Counted from the first letter of the stretch, positions 7,339 through 14,710 are shown. The stretch is 15,187 nt of DNA from an uncultured Clostridia bacterium (GCA_934247125.1 CAKQIZ010000047.1:1-15187), one strand, 5' to 3'. Numbers and translations: made by a program. Notes: generated by a model from the sequence alone, not told the origin.

Positions 7339-8421
7339 TTAATTTATTGACAAATATTTATTTTCTACAGAACGTCTCTTTTTCTTTTCTTTAGAGTTTC
7401 TCGCATTATACTTCAGGTTTGATTTCTCTGGAGCGTTATCAGAAATTATATCAAAACGAATACCGCGCTTTGACATTTCTTCTGCGATTATACGTTTCTT
7501 ATCACATGTGGATCTTGCTTCACTCTCTACTTCATGCATCTGATTTGCTGTTATACTGTCCTTTTCACCCTTTACAACCGTATCTATAATAAAAATACTG
7601 TCTTCTCGCTTTATACCCAGATCACACCATGTCGTGTCGGAATCCCATAGTTCTATTTCATCATCATTGATCACGATATTTGACTCCATTTGATATCCCA
7701 GGTTTTGCATCACCTCTGAGAGTTCTGCCATGATAAGCTTATTTTCTTCCTGTTTCATCAGAGCTTTTTCAAGTTTATTGATTTGTTCATCAACAGTTCC
7801 GGAAATTTCACCACTAGCATCAAGCAGCTTCATCAAAGCTGCCAGTCTTGACTCTTTTGCGAACAAACCATGCTGCGCTGTTACATCAGTATTTAATTTA
7901 CGTTTAAGAACCACGAGTCGTTCCTCGACCATATTTCTTCGTTCATCGTTACTTATGTTTTTATCGTCTGCAATTTCGTTGAAAAACGAAACGAATGAAT
8001 CATATGCCTCACGCTGATTTTCCGTAACTATATTCAGTGATGACAATTCATCCGAAACATGCTTTTTCAACCGGTTGACTGGACTGCTCTTTATGATTTC
8101 AAAGGTTCTTTCATTTTGCAGATTTTGCATTTTCGTATTTTTTTCCTGTGAATTTTCAGGATTATTTTCAGAATCCGTTGAAACACTTAGCGCAAAATGT
8201 ACATCGACCGCTTTATGGTCTTGTCTTGAACCGGCATGCATTTTACGCATAAACTCATTCCTGTTTTTCGCTGCATCGGTAATAACAACGCCATGCTCTT
8301 GGGAAGCCCGGTATTTTTTCATGCGGATTTCCACTTCCCTGATCTTATTCTCAACTTCCAGCGCAAGCTTGTCCCGCCGTTCTTTCTCAAGTCTCGCATT
8401 ATAATATGTACTTGAACTCAT
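7339..8421 (-). CDS. Charged helical protein of unknown function
   Basis: 360 residues, not recognised. The N-terminal 40 residues are a charged helix (EKERRDKLALEVENKIREVE), probably coiled coil. A Ser/Asn/Glu-rich linker follows, then a helical middle with heptad-like Leu/Lys/Glu patterning. Near 260-330 a more globular alpha/beta stretch contains LGYQMESN, IELWDSD and SIFIIDTVVKG. A basic tail (KEKKKRRS) ends the protein. There is no TM segment or signal peptide. I start it at ATG 8421: AGGAG lies 5 bases upstream (8427-8431), whereas a seven-codon longer reading begins with TTG at 8442 inside the kinase gene and has no ribosome site. The gap to the kinase stop is then 13 bp. Its place between kinase and FHA genes suggests an adaptor or kinase substrate; this is inference. 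Confidence 0.75.
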   Translation of the reverse strand: MSSSTYYNARLEKERRDKLALEVENKIREVEIRMKKYRASQEHGVVITDAAKNRNEFMRKMHAGSRQDHKAVDVHFALSVSTDSENNPENSQEKNTKMQNLQNERTFEIIKSSPVNRLKKHVSDELSSLNIVTENQREAYDSFVSFFNEIADDKNISNDERRNMVEERLVVLKRKLNTDVTAQHGLFAKESRLAALMKLLDASGEISGTVDEQINKLEKALMKQEENKLIMAELSEVMQNLGYQMESNIVINDDEIELWDSDTTWCDLGIKREDSIFIIDTVVKGEKDSITANQMHEVESEARSTCDKKRIIAEEMSKRGIRFDIISDNAPEKSNLKYNARNSKEKKKRRSVENKYLSIN

Positions 8422-8434
8422 TTTATCTCCTAAA

Positions 8435-10042
8435 TTACTCAAGAATTTTCATCAACTTGTTTTTCCCGGAATCTGAACATACTGAATATATCCATGACAA
8501 CAAATCTTTGTCTTCAACGCAATCCATCAGCTCATCCTCCTCACAGTTTCCTATATACTCTGTAAATTCTGTCAGCGAACTGAATTTTTCTCCTTTAAAT
8601 ATAAAGTCACTTTCACCTTCAAAAATTTTTTTCAGTGCAGATAAAACAAATTCAACATGCATCCCGCCTTTTACAGAAGCATCTCTAACTATATCGATCA
8701 CATCATTTGCATAATCCATACGCTGCATATAATACTGTAGCAACCCTTTAGCTATAAGTTCAGTTTTGATACTTCGACTTTCTTCTGTATCTACACTATA
8801 AAAATCATTTAAAGTACCCAGATCACTCCCTTTGTATATAATCGTTTTTTCTTCATTTATTTCACAACATATTTTAAACAACAGTGAATCTTCATCTGTA
8901 ATATCGATCTCTTCATCTAAAAGCTTTAAAGCTGCCTCACTGTACTGTTTTAAAAATGCCCTGAACTCTCTCCTCTTTAGTAACCCCGTAGCATATTCCC
9001 AGTGCTCAACTATAGCGTTTTTTAGTTGTTCCAGGTTCTTTACCGCCAGCACTTCATCATTAAAAAATCCAAATATCAATGGCTTGAGAGCATTCTTTTT
9101 TTCATCAGTATGAACCAGAGATCTATGTTTGATCTGTACAAACTGGCCTTCTTCCCACTCCTTTACATCTTTATATCCAAATCGTTTCTCTTCATCATCT
9201 ACTATCAGTCCTTTTATCAGCCTTTCTAACCTTCCACTGATTTCATCCGGCAAGTTTATACCTTTTGCCCATTTTTCATTGATTGCCTGAGCATCAAGTC
9301 CTGCAAAAATCGATCTTCCTGTTATCAGCCTTATAAGAATCAGTCCAAATGATCCGTAATCATACGCAAAGCTCTTAGACTCCTGATTTAAAATTCCTTT
9401 AGTCCTAGGCGAATATTCCGGTGTGCCTGCCACTTGCACGCTGGTCATACTGTTTCCATCCGTATACACACTTATGCCAAAATCACCGATCAGTACATGC
9501 TCCTCATCATCCGATAAGAACAAATTCGATGGTTTCAGATCTCCATGTATTATCCCTTCTTTATGTAAAACATGCAGTCCTTCGTTGATATCCGGTATTA
9601 TATTCTTTTCGATAATACTTTTCGATATTCGTTTGTGTTCTTCCAATGTCCCTTTTTCATAGTATTTATAGATTTCATAATAGCCACCCTGCTCGACTCT
9701 GGCATCAATCAGCTCGACAACAGCTGGATGTTTGATCTGCAAAATCCTATTCAGGACATCTTCCTTAGGTTTATATCCATTTCTGTATTTTTTTATTACA
9801 TATTTTTTTCTTTCCTTTTGTGCAAGATAAACATCAGCCTGAGCACCTGAATCAGACAATAGTTTCTCTATTACATACCCGTCTGCAAATATATTGCCTT
9901 GCTCCAGTTTATTTTCTGAGGCTGTCACATCTTCCATAACACCGAACTGTGTCACAGGAACCTCAGTTACACTAAACTGCGTTACAGGAGCTGGCTCAGA
10001 CTGGATGCCTAATTGTGTTACCGGTGCTTTTTCATTTGACAT
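8435..10042 (-). CDS. Soluble Ser/Thr protein kinase with PVTQ repeats
   Basis: 535 residues. Residues 7-35 hold three PVTQ repeats (Thr9, Thr21, Thr31). The kinase domain spans about 50-300: catalytic Lys84 (YVIKK), catalytic loop HGDLKPSN (166-173), DFG (187-189) and GTPEY (206-210). The catalytic loop has Gly167 instead of Arg, so it is a non-RD kinase, and the usual APE is SPR here. The essential Lys, Asp and DFG residues are present, so activity is expected. From 321 to the end come three units starting at 322, 401 and 480 with a shared ΦΦΦxG...sLxeΦ core. No TM helix or PASTA domain is present, unlike the common PknB/PrkC kinases. AAGGAG lies six bases before ATG 10042. It probably phosphorylates its own N-terminus and operon partners (inference). 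Confidence 0.92.
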   Translation of the reverse strand: MSNEKAPVTQLGIQSEPAPVTQFSVTEVPVTQFGVMEDVTASENKLEQGNIFADGYVIEKLLSDSGAQADVYLAQKERKKYVIKKYRNGYKPKEDVLNRILQIKHPAVVELIDARVEQGGYYEIYKYYEKGTLEEHKRISKSIIEKNIIPDINEGLHVLHKEGIIHGDLKPSNLFLSDDEEHVLIGDFGISVYTDGNSMTSVQVAGTPEYSPRTKGILNQESKSFAYDYGSFGLILIRLITGRSIFAGLDAQAINEKWAKGINLPDEISGRLERLIKGLIVDDEEKRFGYKDVKEWEEGQFVQIKHRSLVHTDEKKNALKPLIFGFFNDEVLAVKNLEQLKNAIVEHWEYATGLLKRREFRAFLKQYSEAALKLLDEEIDITDEDSLLFKICCEINEEKTIIYKGSDLGTLNDFYSVDTEESRSIKTELIAKGLLQYYMQRMDYANDVIDIVRDASVKGGMHVEFVLSALKKIFEGESDFIFKGEKFSSLTEFTEYIGNCEEDELMDCVEDKDLLSWIYSVCSDSGKNKLMKILE

Positions 10043-10054
10043 AAACTTCTCCTT

Positions 10055-10597
10055 TTACTGTATTCCGATTAATATTATTTTTCCGTTGTACAAAAATGAC
10101 TGGCTTCTTCTTTCACAGCTGCGGATGTTCTTATATTTTTCAAAATTACTGTATACATATATTTTCTGATTTTCCGATCCCATTAGTCCTTTTCCATTAT
10201 CCATCATAGCAATGTACTCTCCATCAATAATCACGGATACCTTACTTTTTATAAATTCCATTTCATATGGATAAGAACTTTCTAATTCATTCATTGCAAA
10301 CCCCGTGTAAATCAAAATATCCTTATTTACTTTCTCCGATACTCTGTCTACAAGAGATATAAGTTCTTTTACCTGTAAAAACGGCTCCCCACCAGAAATA
10401 GTTATCCCGTCCATATCACCGATTTCATCTATGATCTCACATATTCTTTCTGTACTCAATGTGACCCCGCTGTCCCTATTCTTTAATTCCGGGCTCATAC
10501 AATACCTGCAGTTTCGCTTACATCCTGTCACCCATATACCAACTCTATTGCCTGGTCCAAGAACTCTGACCGGATAACAGATCCTCCCTATATACAT
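10055..10597 (-). CDS. NrdG-like radical SAM activase
   Basis: 180 residues, the compact single-cluster radical SAM fold. GPGNR (14-18) precedes the cluster motif Cys26-x3-Cys30-x2-Cys33 (CKRNCRYC), and SGGEP (68-72) contacts SAM. This layout is that of anaerobic ribonucleotide reductase activase (NrdG) and related glycyl-radical activases, but no NrdD or other glycyl-radical enzyme is in the window, and the gene sits inside a kinase/FHA operon. I would not name it nrdG. Its start codon directly abuts the stop of the upstream gene (TAGATG at 10595-10600), so the two are translationally coupled and may act together. The role is unknown: it may modify or activate a protein of this cluster. Confidence 0.88.
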   Translation of the reverse strand: MYIGRICYPVRVLGPGNRVGIWVTGCKRNCRYCMSPELKNRDSGVTLSTERICEIIDEIGDMDGITISGGEPFLQVKELISLVDRVSEKVNKDILIYTGFAMNELESSYPYEMEFIKSKVSVIIDGEYIAMMDNGKGLMGSENQKIYVYSNFEKYKNIRSCERRSQSFLYNGKIILIGIQ

Positions 10598-11692
10598 CTA
10601 TCGATTCACCCTGAAATGGTTATTGCAGTATGCCATTCCCTGAATAGCATCTGCTCCACAAAAAATACATTTACTGTTTGCCATCCTGCTTCTGGCCGCA
10701 CTGTTCATTGCCCTGCTGTTTAGCATATCAACAAGTAGTTCTGGTGATATACAATAATTCTTTGTTCCCAGACAGCTGCTAAGTGTTTTAAGCAGATCGC
10801 TGGTTTCCAATTCAATATTATCCATCGTACTGATCGAAGGTTCTATTATGACATTGCCTTCGAGAAAATGTAATGCATCCGATACACCTCGTCCTACGAT
10901 ATAACCTTTTCCAATCAGTAATAAATCATCTTCTTTCATCGGATCGTGAACCTTTGATGCGTATAAATATGGCGATATCTGATCAAGGTTTTCCTGCATC
11001 GATATAATAAAACTCTTTATATCATTGTTTTTGTTCATTACGCTTGCTCTATATCCGTTATATTCACTCATTCCAAGTAAACTGAATTTTTTGCTTCTGA
11101 TCATCCACCAATCGTTTCCTGATACATCTGATATCGATTGGTCTTTTTCCACAGTGCTCATATTTATCTGCAGGCAGTTTTCCAATAGTAACATCTTGTC
11201 CAACAGATCCATACCCTGCTTATAATAAATATCCGTTAATACCTTTGCTCCATACTTAACAGTCAACACATAAATCAGTGCATTTAACAATGTATCATAA
11301 AATACATCCGCACCCCATTCCTGCTGCTTGGTAACTAATGATATGCGACTTGACTGTGGTATTATTTTCTGAAGCTCCTGTTCTGTTTTTTGATACTGCT
11401 CTTGTATCCTGTCCATCGCCTTTTCAAGATCCTCAAATACTGATATCCCTTGTTCGATACCGTTCACCGCAGCTTTTCTTGTATTATCACTTCGCAAAAT
11501 AACTTTTTTCCCATCGTCATTATATGTAACAGTTTCATTGATCATCTCCTGCAGCTCAAGGAATATATCTGTTCGTTTCATCATATCAAAATATTTACGT
11601 GCTAATCGAGCTTTGATACTATCATCACTGCTTTCACCATAAAGTACCGACAGCAGCTGCAGTGCCTTTGTTTTATCATCGTTCACTTTCAT
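10598..11692 (-). CDS. Unknown protein with C-terminal zinc-binding motif
   Basis: 364 residues, not recognised. It is mostly helical and soluble. Residues about 75-115 are a coiled-coil stretch (ISVFEDLEKAMDRIQEQYQK and following). The middle has hydrophobic helices (DTLLNALIYVLTVKYG) that are amphipathic rather than clearly transmembrane. At the extreme C-terminus Cys342-x2-Cys345-x10-Cys356-x2-His359 (CIFCG...YCNNH) should bind zinc. No glycyl-radical motif is seen, so it is not an obvious substrate of the NrdG-like protein encoded right after it. ATG 11692 follows the preceding stop with no gap (TAAATG). The zero spacing on both sides suggests fixed stoichiometry with its neighbours. Confidence 0.75.
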   Translation of the reverse strand: MKVNDDKTKALQLLSVLYGESSDDSIKARLARKYFDMMKRTDIFLELQEMINETVTYNDDGKKVILRSDNTRKAAVNGIEQGISVFEDLEKAMDRIQEQYQKTEQELQKIIPQSSRISLVTKQQEWGADVFYDTLLNALIYVLTVKYGAKVLTDIYYKQGMDLLDKMLLLENCLQINMSTVEKDQSISDVSGNDWWMIRSKKFSLLGMSEYNGYRASVMNKNNDIKSFIISMQENLDQISPYLYASKVHDPMKEDDLLLIGKGYIVGRGVSDALHFLEGNVIIEPSISTMDNIELETSDLLKTLSSCLGTKNYCISPELLVDMLNSRAMNSAARSRMANSKCIFCGADAIQGMAYCNNHFRVNR

Positions 11693-12406
11693 TTAGCAAC
11701 AACCTCCTGAACAGCATTTCTGACAGCAGCAGCACATACCGATACCTGCCAGGACAGCAACACTGACTCCTATAACGTTACCTATCATATCTTTTCTCTT
11801 TTTTATTTCTATATCTTCCTCAAGTCTCCGCTGTCGTTCTTCCTCTGCTCGTCTATCTTCCTGAACTTTATCATTATAAATTTCGATTTCTCTTTTAACA
11901 GCATCGAAAAGTCCCAGATATAATTCATTTGAGCCATCATACCTCAATGCCTGTTCCATCATAGTTACGGCATTCCGACATCCCAGTATACTGTAATTAT
12001 CAATGCGCAATGCAATAACCGCTTTCAGATAATATTTCTCACCGCTTTCGCGGGCTGTATCAAGTAATTTATTTATTTTATCAAGATCTGCATGGCTTTG
12101 ATCATTGCCCCAGCACAATAGTTTTGCTTTAAACAAAATTTCCTCAGAATCTTCCAGTCCCCCGTCTTTATCCAAATGCTGTATCTGCTCCTTTGATTTA
12201 GGGTGGTACGCCGGTGTATCAGGATATCCCTTCTCCTTACCCAGATTCTTCAGCTTGTCTATTTTCATCTGAGCCAGTGTCTTGATTTGATCATTCTCAG
12301 ATGAGCCAAGAACAAGCTGATAAGTTTCCAGCGTCTGCCAATACTTCTGCTTTACCAGAGCTTCACCTGAATCAGGTGAAATTTTCAATTCCTCATAGAT
12401 ATTCAT
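11693..12406 (-). CDS. Degenerate J-like protein with TM helix and cysteine string
   Basis: 237 residues. Residues 1-60 look like a J domain at the start (NIYEELKISPDSGEALVKQKYWQ) but the HPD tripeptide that stimulates DnaK is missing, so Hsp70 stimulation is unlikely. Residues about 85-170 are TPR-like helices, and 175-206 form a highly charged helix. One TM segment spans about 208-223 (GNVIGVSVAVLAGIGM). The last 13 residues contain eight cysteines (CCCCQKCCSGGCC, from 225). With the charged helix before the TM, the protein is probably tail-anchored with the cysteines at or just across the membrane. Its ATG overlaps the DUF5685 stop by one base (TAATG), so translation is coupled. Not a true DnaJ. 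Confidence 0.8.
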   Translation of the reverse strand: MNIYEELKISPDSGEALVKQKYWQTLETYQLVLGSSENDQIKTLAQMKIDKLKNLGKEKGYPDTPAYHPKSKEQIQHLDKDGGLEDSEEILFKAKLLCWGNDQSHADLDKINKLLDTARESGEKYYLKAVIALRIDNYSILGCRNAVTMMEQALRYDGSNELYLGLFDAVKREIEIYNDKVQEDRRAEEERQRRLEEDIEIKKRKDMIGNVIGVSVAVLAGIGMCCCCQKCCSGGCC

Positions 12407-13251
12407 TATATTACCTCTAAAATGCGTGCCAGTTTTTTCGTAGCATTATTTCCAAACAGCTTTTTTAAAATTGCAGTTTCTTCCGTCTGTGGAAAAAGTT
12501 CCAGCAACATAAAAATATTACGCTGTATAAGACCCAAAGTTTCTACCATTTCGCCACGTCTCTCTGCTAAAATTTCTTCCGTTTTCTTATTGATGCCTGC
12601 AGTAATCGGGTTATAACTCTGCTTTTTTCTGTCTTTATATACATCCTCACAAGCATCAACCAGATAGATCCAGCTTCCTATCCAGAAAAAAAGCTGTTTT
12701 ACAGTTTCCCGCTCCAAATCGTCCTTAACTCTGCAGCTTATTATTTCAGCCAACATATCTGAAAATGGTTTGCATGCAGCCATTAGTGATACTTTGCCAT
12801 TGTTTTTTTCATACTGCCACTGCGCATCCATTCCCATATTCACAATATTAAAAAGCTCAGGTTCTTTCTGCGCTATAACTTCTACCTGTTTTTTTAATAA
12901 CCTGCTCAGAATACGTCCCGCTAATTTTCCTTCATCACGCTGATCGTCCAAAGCTTTGTAAAAAACAAGCAGTATAGTGATGTCTGCCAGAAATGCGCTG
13001 TTTTCATCTGGTAAAATACGACACTGTTTTCTGAATGGCGGTACAGTACAACGGCGGTGTCGCTCTTCATGAAAACCTGCAGTTGCACAAAGTACCATAT
13101 ATGCAACTGCGATATCATAACTTACGAGATTTTTATAAATCCATCCATATCTTTCCTCTAAAGCAAAACATATGCTACAGTAATATTTTTTATAAATCTG
13201 CTGTTCCGCTTTAGTATGGACTTTACTATTTAATCGTAATCTGCCAATCAT
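12406..13251 (-). CDS. DUF5685 family protein
   Basis: 281 residues, matching DUF5685 as known from Clostridia by several landmarks: YYCSIC (23-28), RRC (66-68) with KQC (75-77), YKALDDQRDE (98-107) and GSWIYLVDACEDVYKD (192-207) followed by YNPI. The function of the family is unknown. It is all-helical with no clear TM helix. The four cysteines 25, 28, 68 and 77 could form a metal site. The two Asp-rich motifs, DDxxDE at 102-107 and DxxxDxxxD at 199-207, resemble the paired metal-binding motifs of class I isoprenoid synthases, though they are closer together than usual. It starts 2 bp after the last of the three small membrane genes. A broken copy of its first 28 codons lies at 14222-14314. 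Confidence 0.85.
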   Translation of the reverse strand: MIGRLRLNSKVHTKAEQQIYKKYYCSICFALEERYGWIYKNLVSYDIAVAYMVLCATAGFHEERHRRCTVPPFRKQCRILPDENSAFLADITILLVFYKALDDQRDEGKLAGRILSRLLKKQVEVIAQKEPELFNIVNMGMDAQWQYEKNNGKVSLMAACKPFSDMLAEIISCRVKDDLERETVKQLFFWIGSWIYLVDACEDVYKDRKKQSYNPITAGINKKTEEILAERRGEMVETLGLIQRNIFMLLELFPQTEETAILKKLFGNNATKKLARILEVI

Positions 13252-13253
13252 AA

Positions 13254-13652
13254 TTAAATCAATCCCGGGAAAACTTCATTGATCTCAGTTTTGATTAGAT
13301 TGATATTTTCCATCTGCTCGATCTTAACACTTTCCAATCTGTTGAAATCAGTAAATCCTACAATACATCCTGCCACTAATATTATGAACCCTAATGCCAA
13401 ACTCAAGCCGGAGTCTACAGCCGCAGCAATTATAATCATTATAATACCAATTACAACTGATATGATTATCATAAGCGTGCATCTAAATTTTAAATGCTTA
13501 ATATTTTTATCTACTGATTCCAAAGCAGAATTATATATACGTTTCAGTTCTAAACGATAATTCTGATAATCACGATTTATTTGATCTTCCAGCTGATTTC
13601 TTTGTTGCCCATATTTTGCACAGTTTGCCTTTATCTGATCTAAATCACTCAT
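13254..13652 (-). CDS. Two-TM small membrane protein, copy A
   Basis: 132 residues, one of three paralogues. The N-terminal 35 residues (MSDLDQIKANCAKYGQQRNQ onward) form a polar helix almost identical in all three. Two TM segments at about 59-79 and 83-101 make a hairpin, and the protein ends EINEVFPGLI, matching the C-terminus of the others. Both termini probably face the cytoplasm, since both are polar and charged. It is the most divergent copy in its C-terminal helix. The family is not recognised; it is not WXG100 and not a holin I can name. AAGGAG upstream of ATG 13652 comes from a leftover piece of the FtsK 3' end (13654-13686). It ends 2 bp before DUF5685. Confidence 0.8.
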   Translation of the reverse strand: MSDLDQIKANCAKYGQQRNQLEDQINRDYQNYRLELKRIYNSALESVDKNIKHLKFRCTLMIIISVVIGIIMIIIAAAVDSGLSLALGFIILVAGCIVGFTDFNRLESVKIEQMENINLIKTEINEVFPGLI

Positions 13653-13653
13653 T

Positions 13654-13686
13654 TTATTCCTTCTCCTTGTGTACAGCGCTTTTATA
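13654..13686 (-). pseudogene. Remnant of FtsK gene 3' end upstream of copy A
   Basis: Eleven codons including the stop, read YKSAVHKEKE*, against YKSAVHKETE* at the true end of the FtsK-like gene (14711-14743); 30 of 33 bases agree. It carries the ribosome site for copy A. It is a fragment left by tandem duplication and was probably retained because the AAGGAG in it is needed. Confidence 0.8.
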
Positions 13687-13697
13687 AAACAAACATT

Positions 13698-13718
13698 TCA
13701 TTGCAATCTAAGAATCAC
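13698..13718 (-). pseudogene. Remnant of DUF5685 5' end downstream of copy B
   Basis: After the stop of copy B and the same two-base spacer comes GTG ATT CTT AGA TTG CAA TGA, matching the first codons of DUF5685 (ATG ATT GGC AGA TTA CGA TTA), with ATG changed to GTG and a stop at codon 7. It is very short, so alone it would be weak. The identical position relative to the small gene in all three copies makes it convincing. Confidence 0.6.
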
Positions 13719-13720
13719 AA

Positions 13721-14137
13721 TTAAACTAAATCCGGAAAAACTTCATTGATTTGTCTTCTCAGATCATCAAGCTCATGTCGATTCTGCACCTGCATATCAA
13801 CAGCTTTATCTTTATTTCTCATACCGAAACCGACCCCTATCGGAATTATCAGCATTCCCAATACGCAAAAAAGGATCGTGAAGCAGTCCGTAGGTATCAT
13901 TAATGCCAGCCCAATCACAATCAGTATCGCTCCACTCACACCGCTTACCGCAATCAATCGATTTGCCTTATGCTCACTTTTCGATGCAGTTTGAGATTTC
14001 GAACTGCAAATCGCCTGGAATATCCGACTTACTTCTATACGGTAGCTCTGATAATCACGATTTATTTGATCTTCCAGCTGATTTCTTTGCTGTCCATATT
14101 GGGCACAGTTTGCCTTTATCTGATCTAAATCACTCAT
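13721..14137 (-). CDS. Two-TM small membrane protein, copy B
   Basis: 138 residues, paralogue of copies A and C. It has the same N-terminal polar helix (CAQYGQQRNQLEDQINRDYQ within 11-30), TM segments at about 61-81 and 85-105, and a C-terminal helix HELDDLRRQINEVFPDLV that is nearly identical to copy C, including at the DNA level. The TM region differs strongly from both other copies. The start at ATG 14137 is fixed by alignment with the others and by AAGGAG in the leftover FtsK tail just upstream. Function unknown; the conserved ends suggest that both cytoplasmic helices contact the same partner while the membrane part has diverged. Confidence 0.8.
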   Translation of the reverse strand: MSDLDQIKANCAQYGQQRNQLEDQINRDYQSYRIEVSRIFQAICSSKSQTASKSEHKANRLIAVSGVSGAILIVIGLALMIPTDCFTILFCVLGMLIIPIGVGFGMRNKDKAVDMQVQNRHELDDLRRQINEVFPDLV

Positions 14138-14138
14138 T

Positions 14139-14192
14139 TTATTCAGTCTCCTTCTGTACAGGCATCTTATAAACTTCTGAGCAATTTTTTAT
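14139..14192 (-). pseudogene. Remnant of FtsK gene 3' end upstream of copy B
   Basis: Eighteen codons including the stop, read IKNCSEVYKMPVQKETE*, against IRNYAEAYKSAVHKETE* at the true FtsK end (14711-14764); 44 of 54 bases agree without a gap. The AAGGAGACTGAATAAAATG segment is unchanged and supplies the ribosome site of copy B. The duplicated segment cannot be followed further upstream. Confidence 0.85.
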
Positions 14193-14221
14193 ACAATACA
14201 TAAAACCACTCATCTCTTTTT

Positions 14222-14314
14222 TTAATCAGAACATATACCACAGTAATATTTTTTATATATCTGCTGTTCTGCTTCAAAGTTAAACTTGATTATTTAATAC
14301 AATTTTTCGATCAT
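14222..14314 (-). pseudogene. Broken 5' fragment of a second DUF5685 gene
   Basis: Directly after the stop of copy C, with the same two-base spacer as the intact gene, an ATG at 14314 opens a frame that aligns codon for codon with the first 28 codons of DUF5685. The match is exact over AEQQIYKKYYC-x-IC (codons 15-28), preceded by MIEKLY against MIGRLR. Codon 7 is TAA where the intact gene has TTA, and two codons after the CxIC motif there is another TAA. It is a non-coding relic of a longer duplicated copy whose remainder was deleted. Confidence 0.85.
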
Positions 14315-14316
14315 AA

Positions 14317-14709
14317 TTAAACCAGCTCCGGAAAAACTTCATTGATTTGTCTTCTCAGATCATCAAGTTCATGTCGATTCTGCATCTTTATAGCATCTGC
14401 TTTATTCTTACTTATTACACCTATGGTCACACCCGTTATAGTCACCAAAGCTCCTAATACAAAAGGAGCTATTGAAAAAACTGCAAATATCATTAATATT
14501 GGTCCAATCACGCAGCTTAATACAATCAATATGGTCGCTATACGCCCTTTTTTCGATGCAGCTTGAGACTTTGAACTGTAAATTTCCTGAAATATCTGTC
14601 TTACCTCTACACGATAATTATGATAATCACGATTTATTTGATCTTCTAACTGATTTCTTTGCTGTCCATATTTTGCACAATTTGCCTTTATTTGATCTAA
14701 ATCACTCAT
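14317..14709 (-). CDS. Two-TM small membrane protein, copy C
   Basis: 130 residues, the copy nearest the FtsK-like gene and probably closest to the ancestral position. The N-terminal 35 residues agree almost completely with copy A; TM segments lie at about 57-78 and 80-99; the C-terminus HELDDLRRQINEVFPELV matches copy B. A longer reading from 14736 adds MLYTRRLNK, but that stretch is the FtsK tail in another frame and is absent from the paralogues. The ATG at 14709 aligns with the other two starts, has AAGGAG (14720-14725) ten bases upstream, and lies one base after the FtsK stop. Function unknown. Confidence 0.85.
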   Translation of the reverse strand: MSDLDQIKANCAKYGQQRNQLEDQINRDYHNYRVEVRQIFQEIYSSKSQAASKKGRIATILIVLSCVIGPILMIFAVFSIAPFVLGALVTITGVTIGVISKNKADAIKMQNRHELDDLRRQINEVFPELV

Positions 14710-14710
14710 T

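Noticed and set aside
9894..10169. Plus-strand frame with repeated NCVTG motifs
   Set aside because: It is the antisense shadow of the PVTQ repeats in the kinase gene; there is no ribosome site and it overlaps strongly coding sequence.
10055..10597. Naming the radical SAM gene nrdG
   Set aside because: Motifs fit, but no nrdD is nearby and the operon context is different; the symbol would overstate the evidence.
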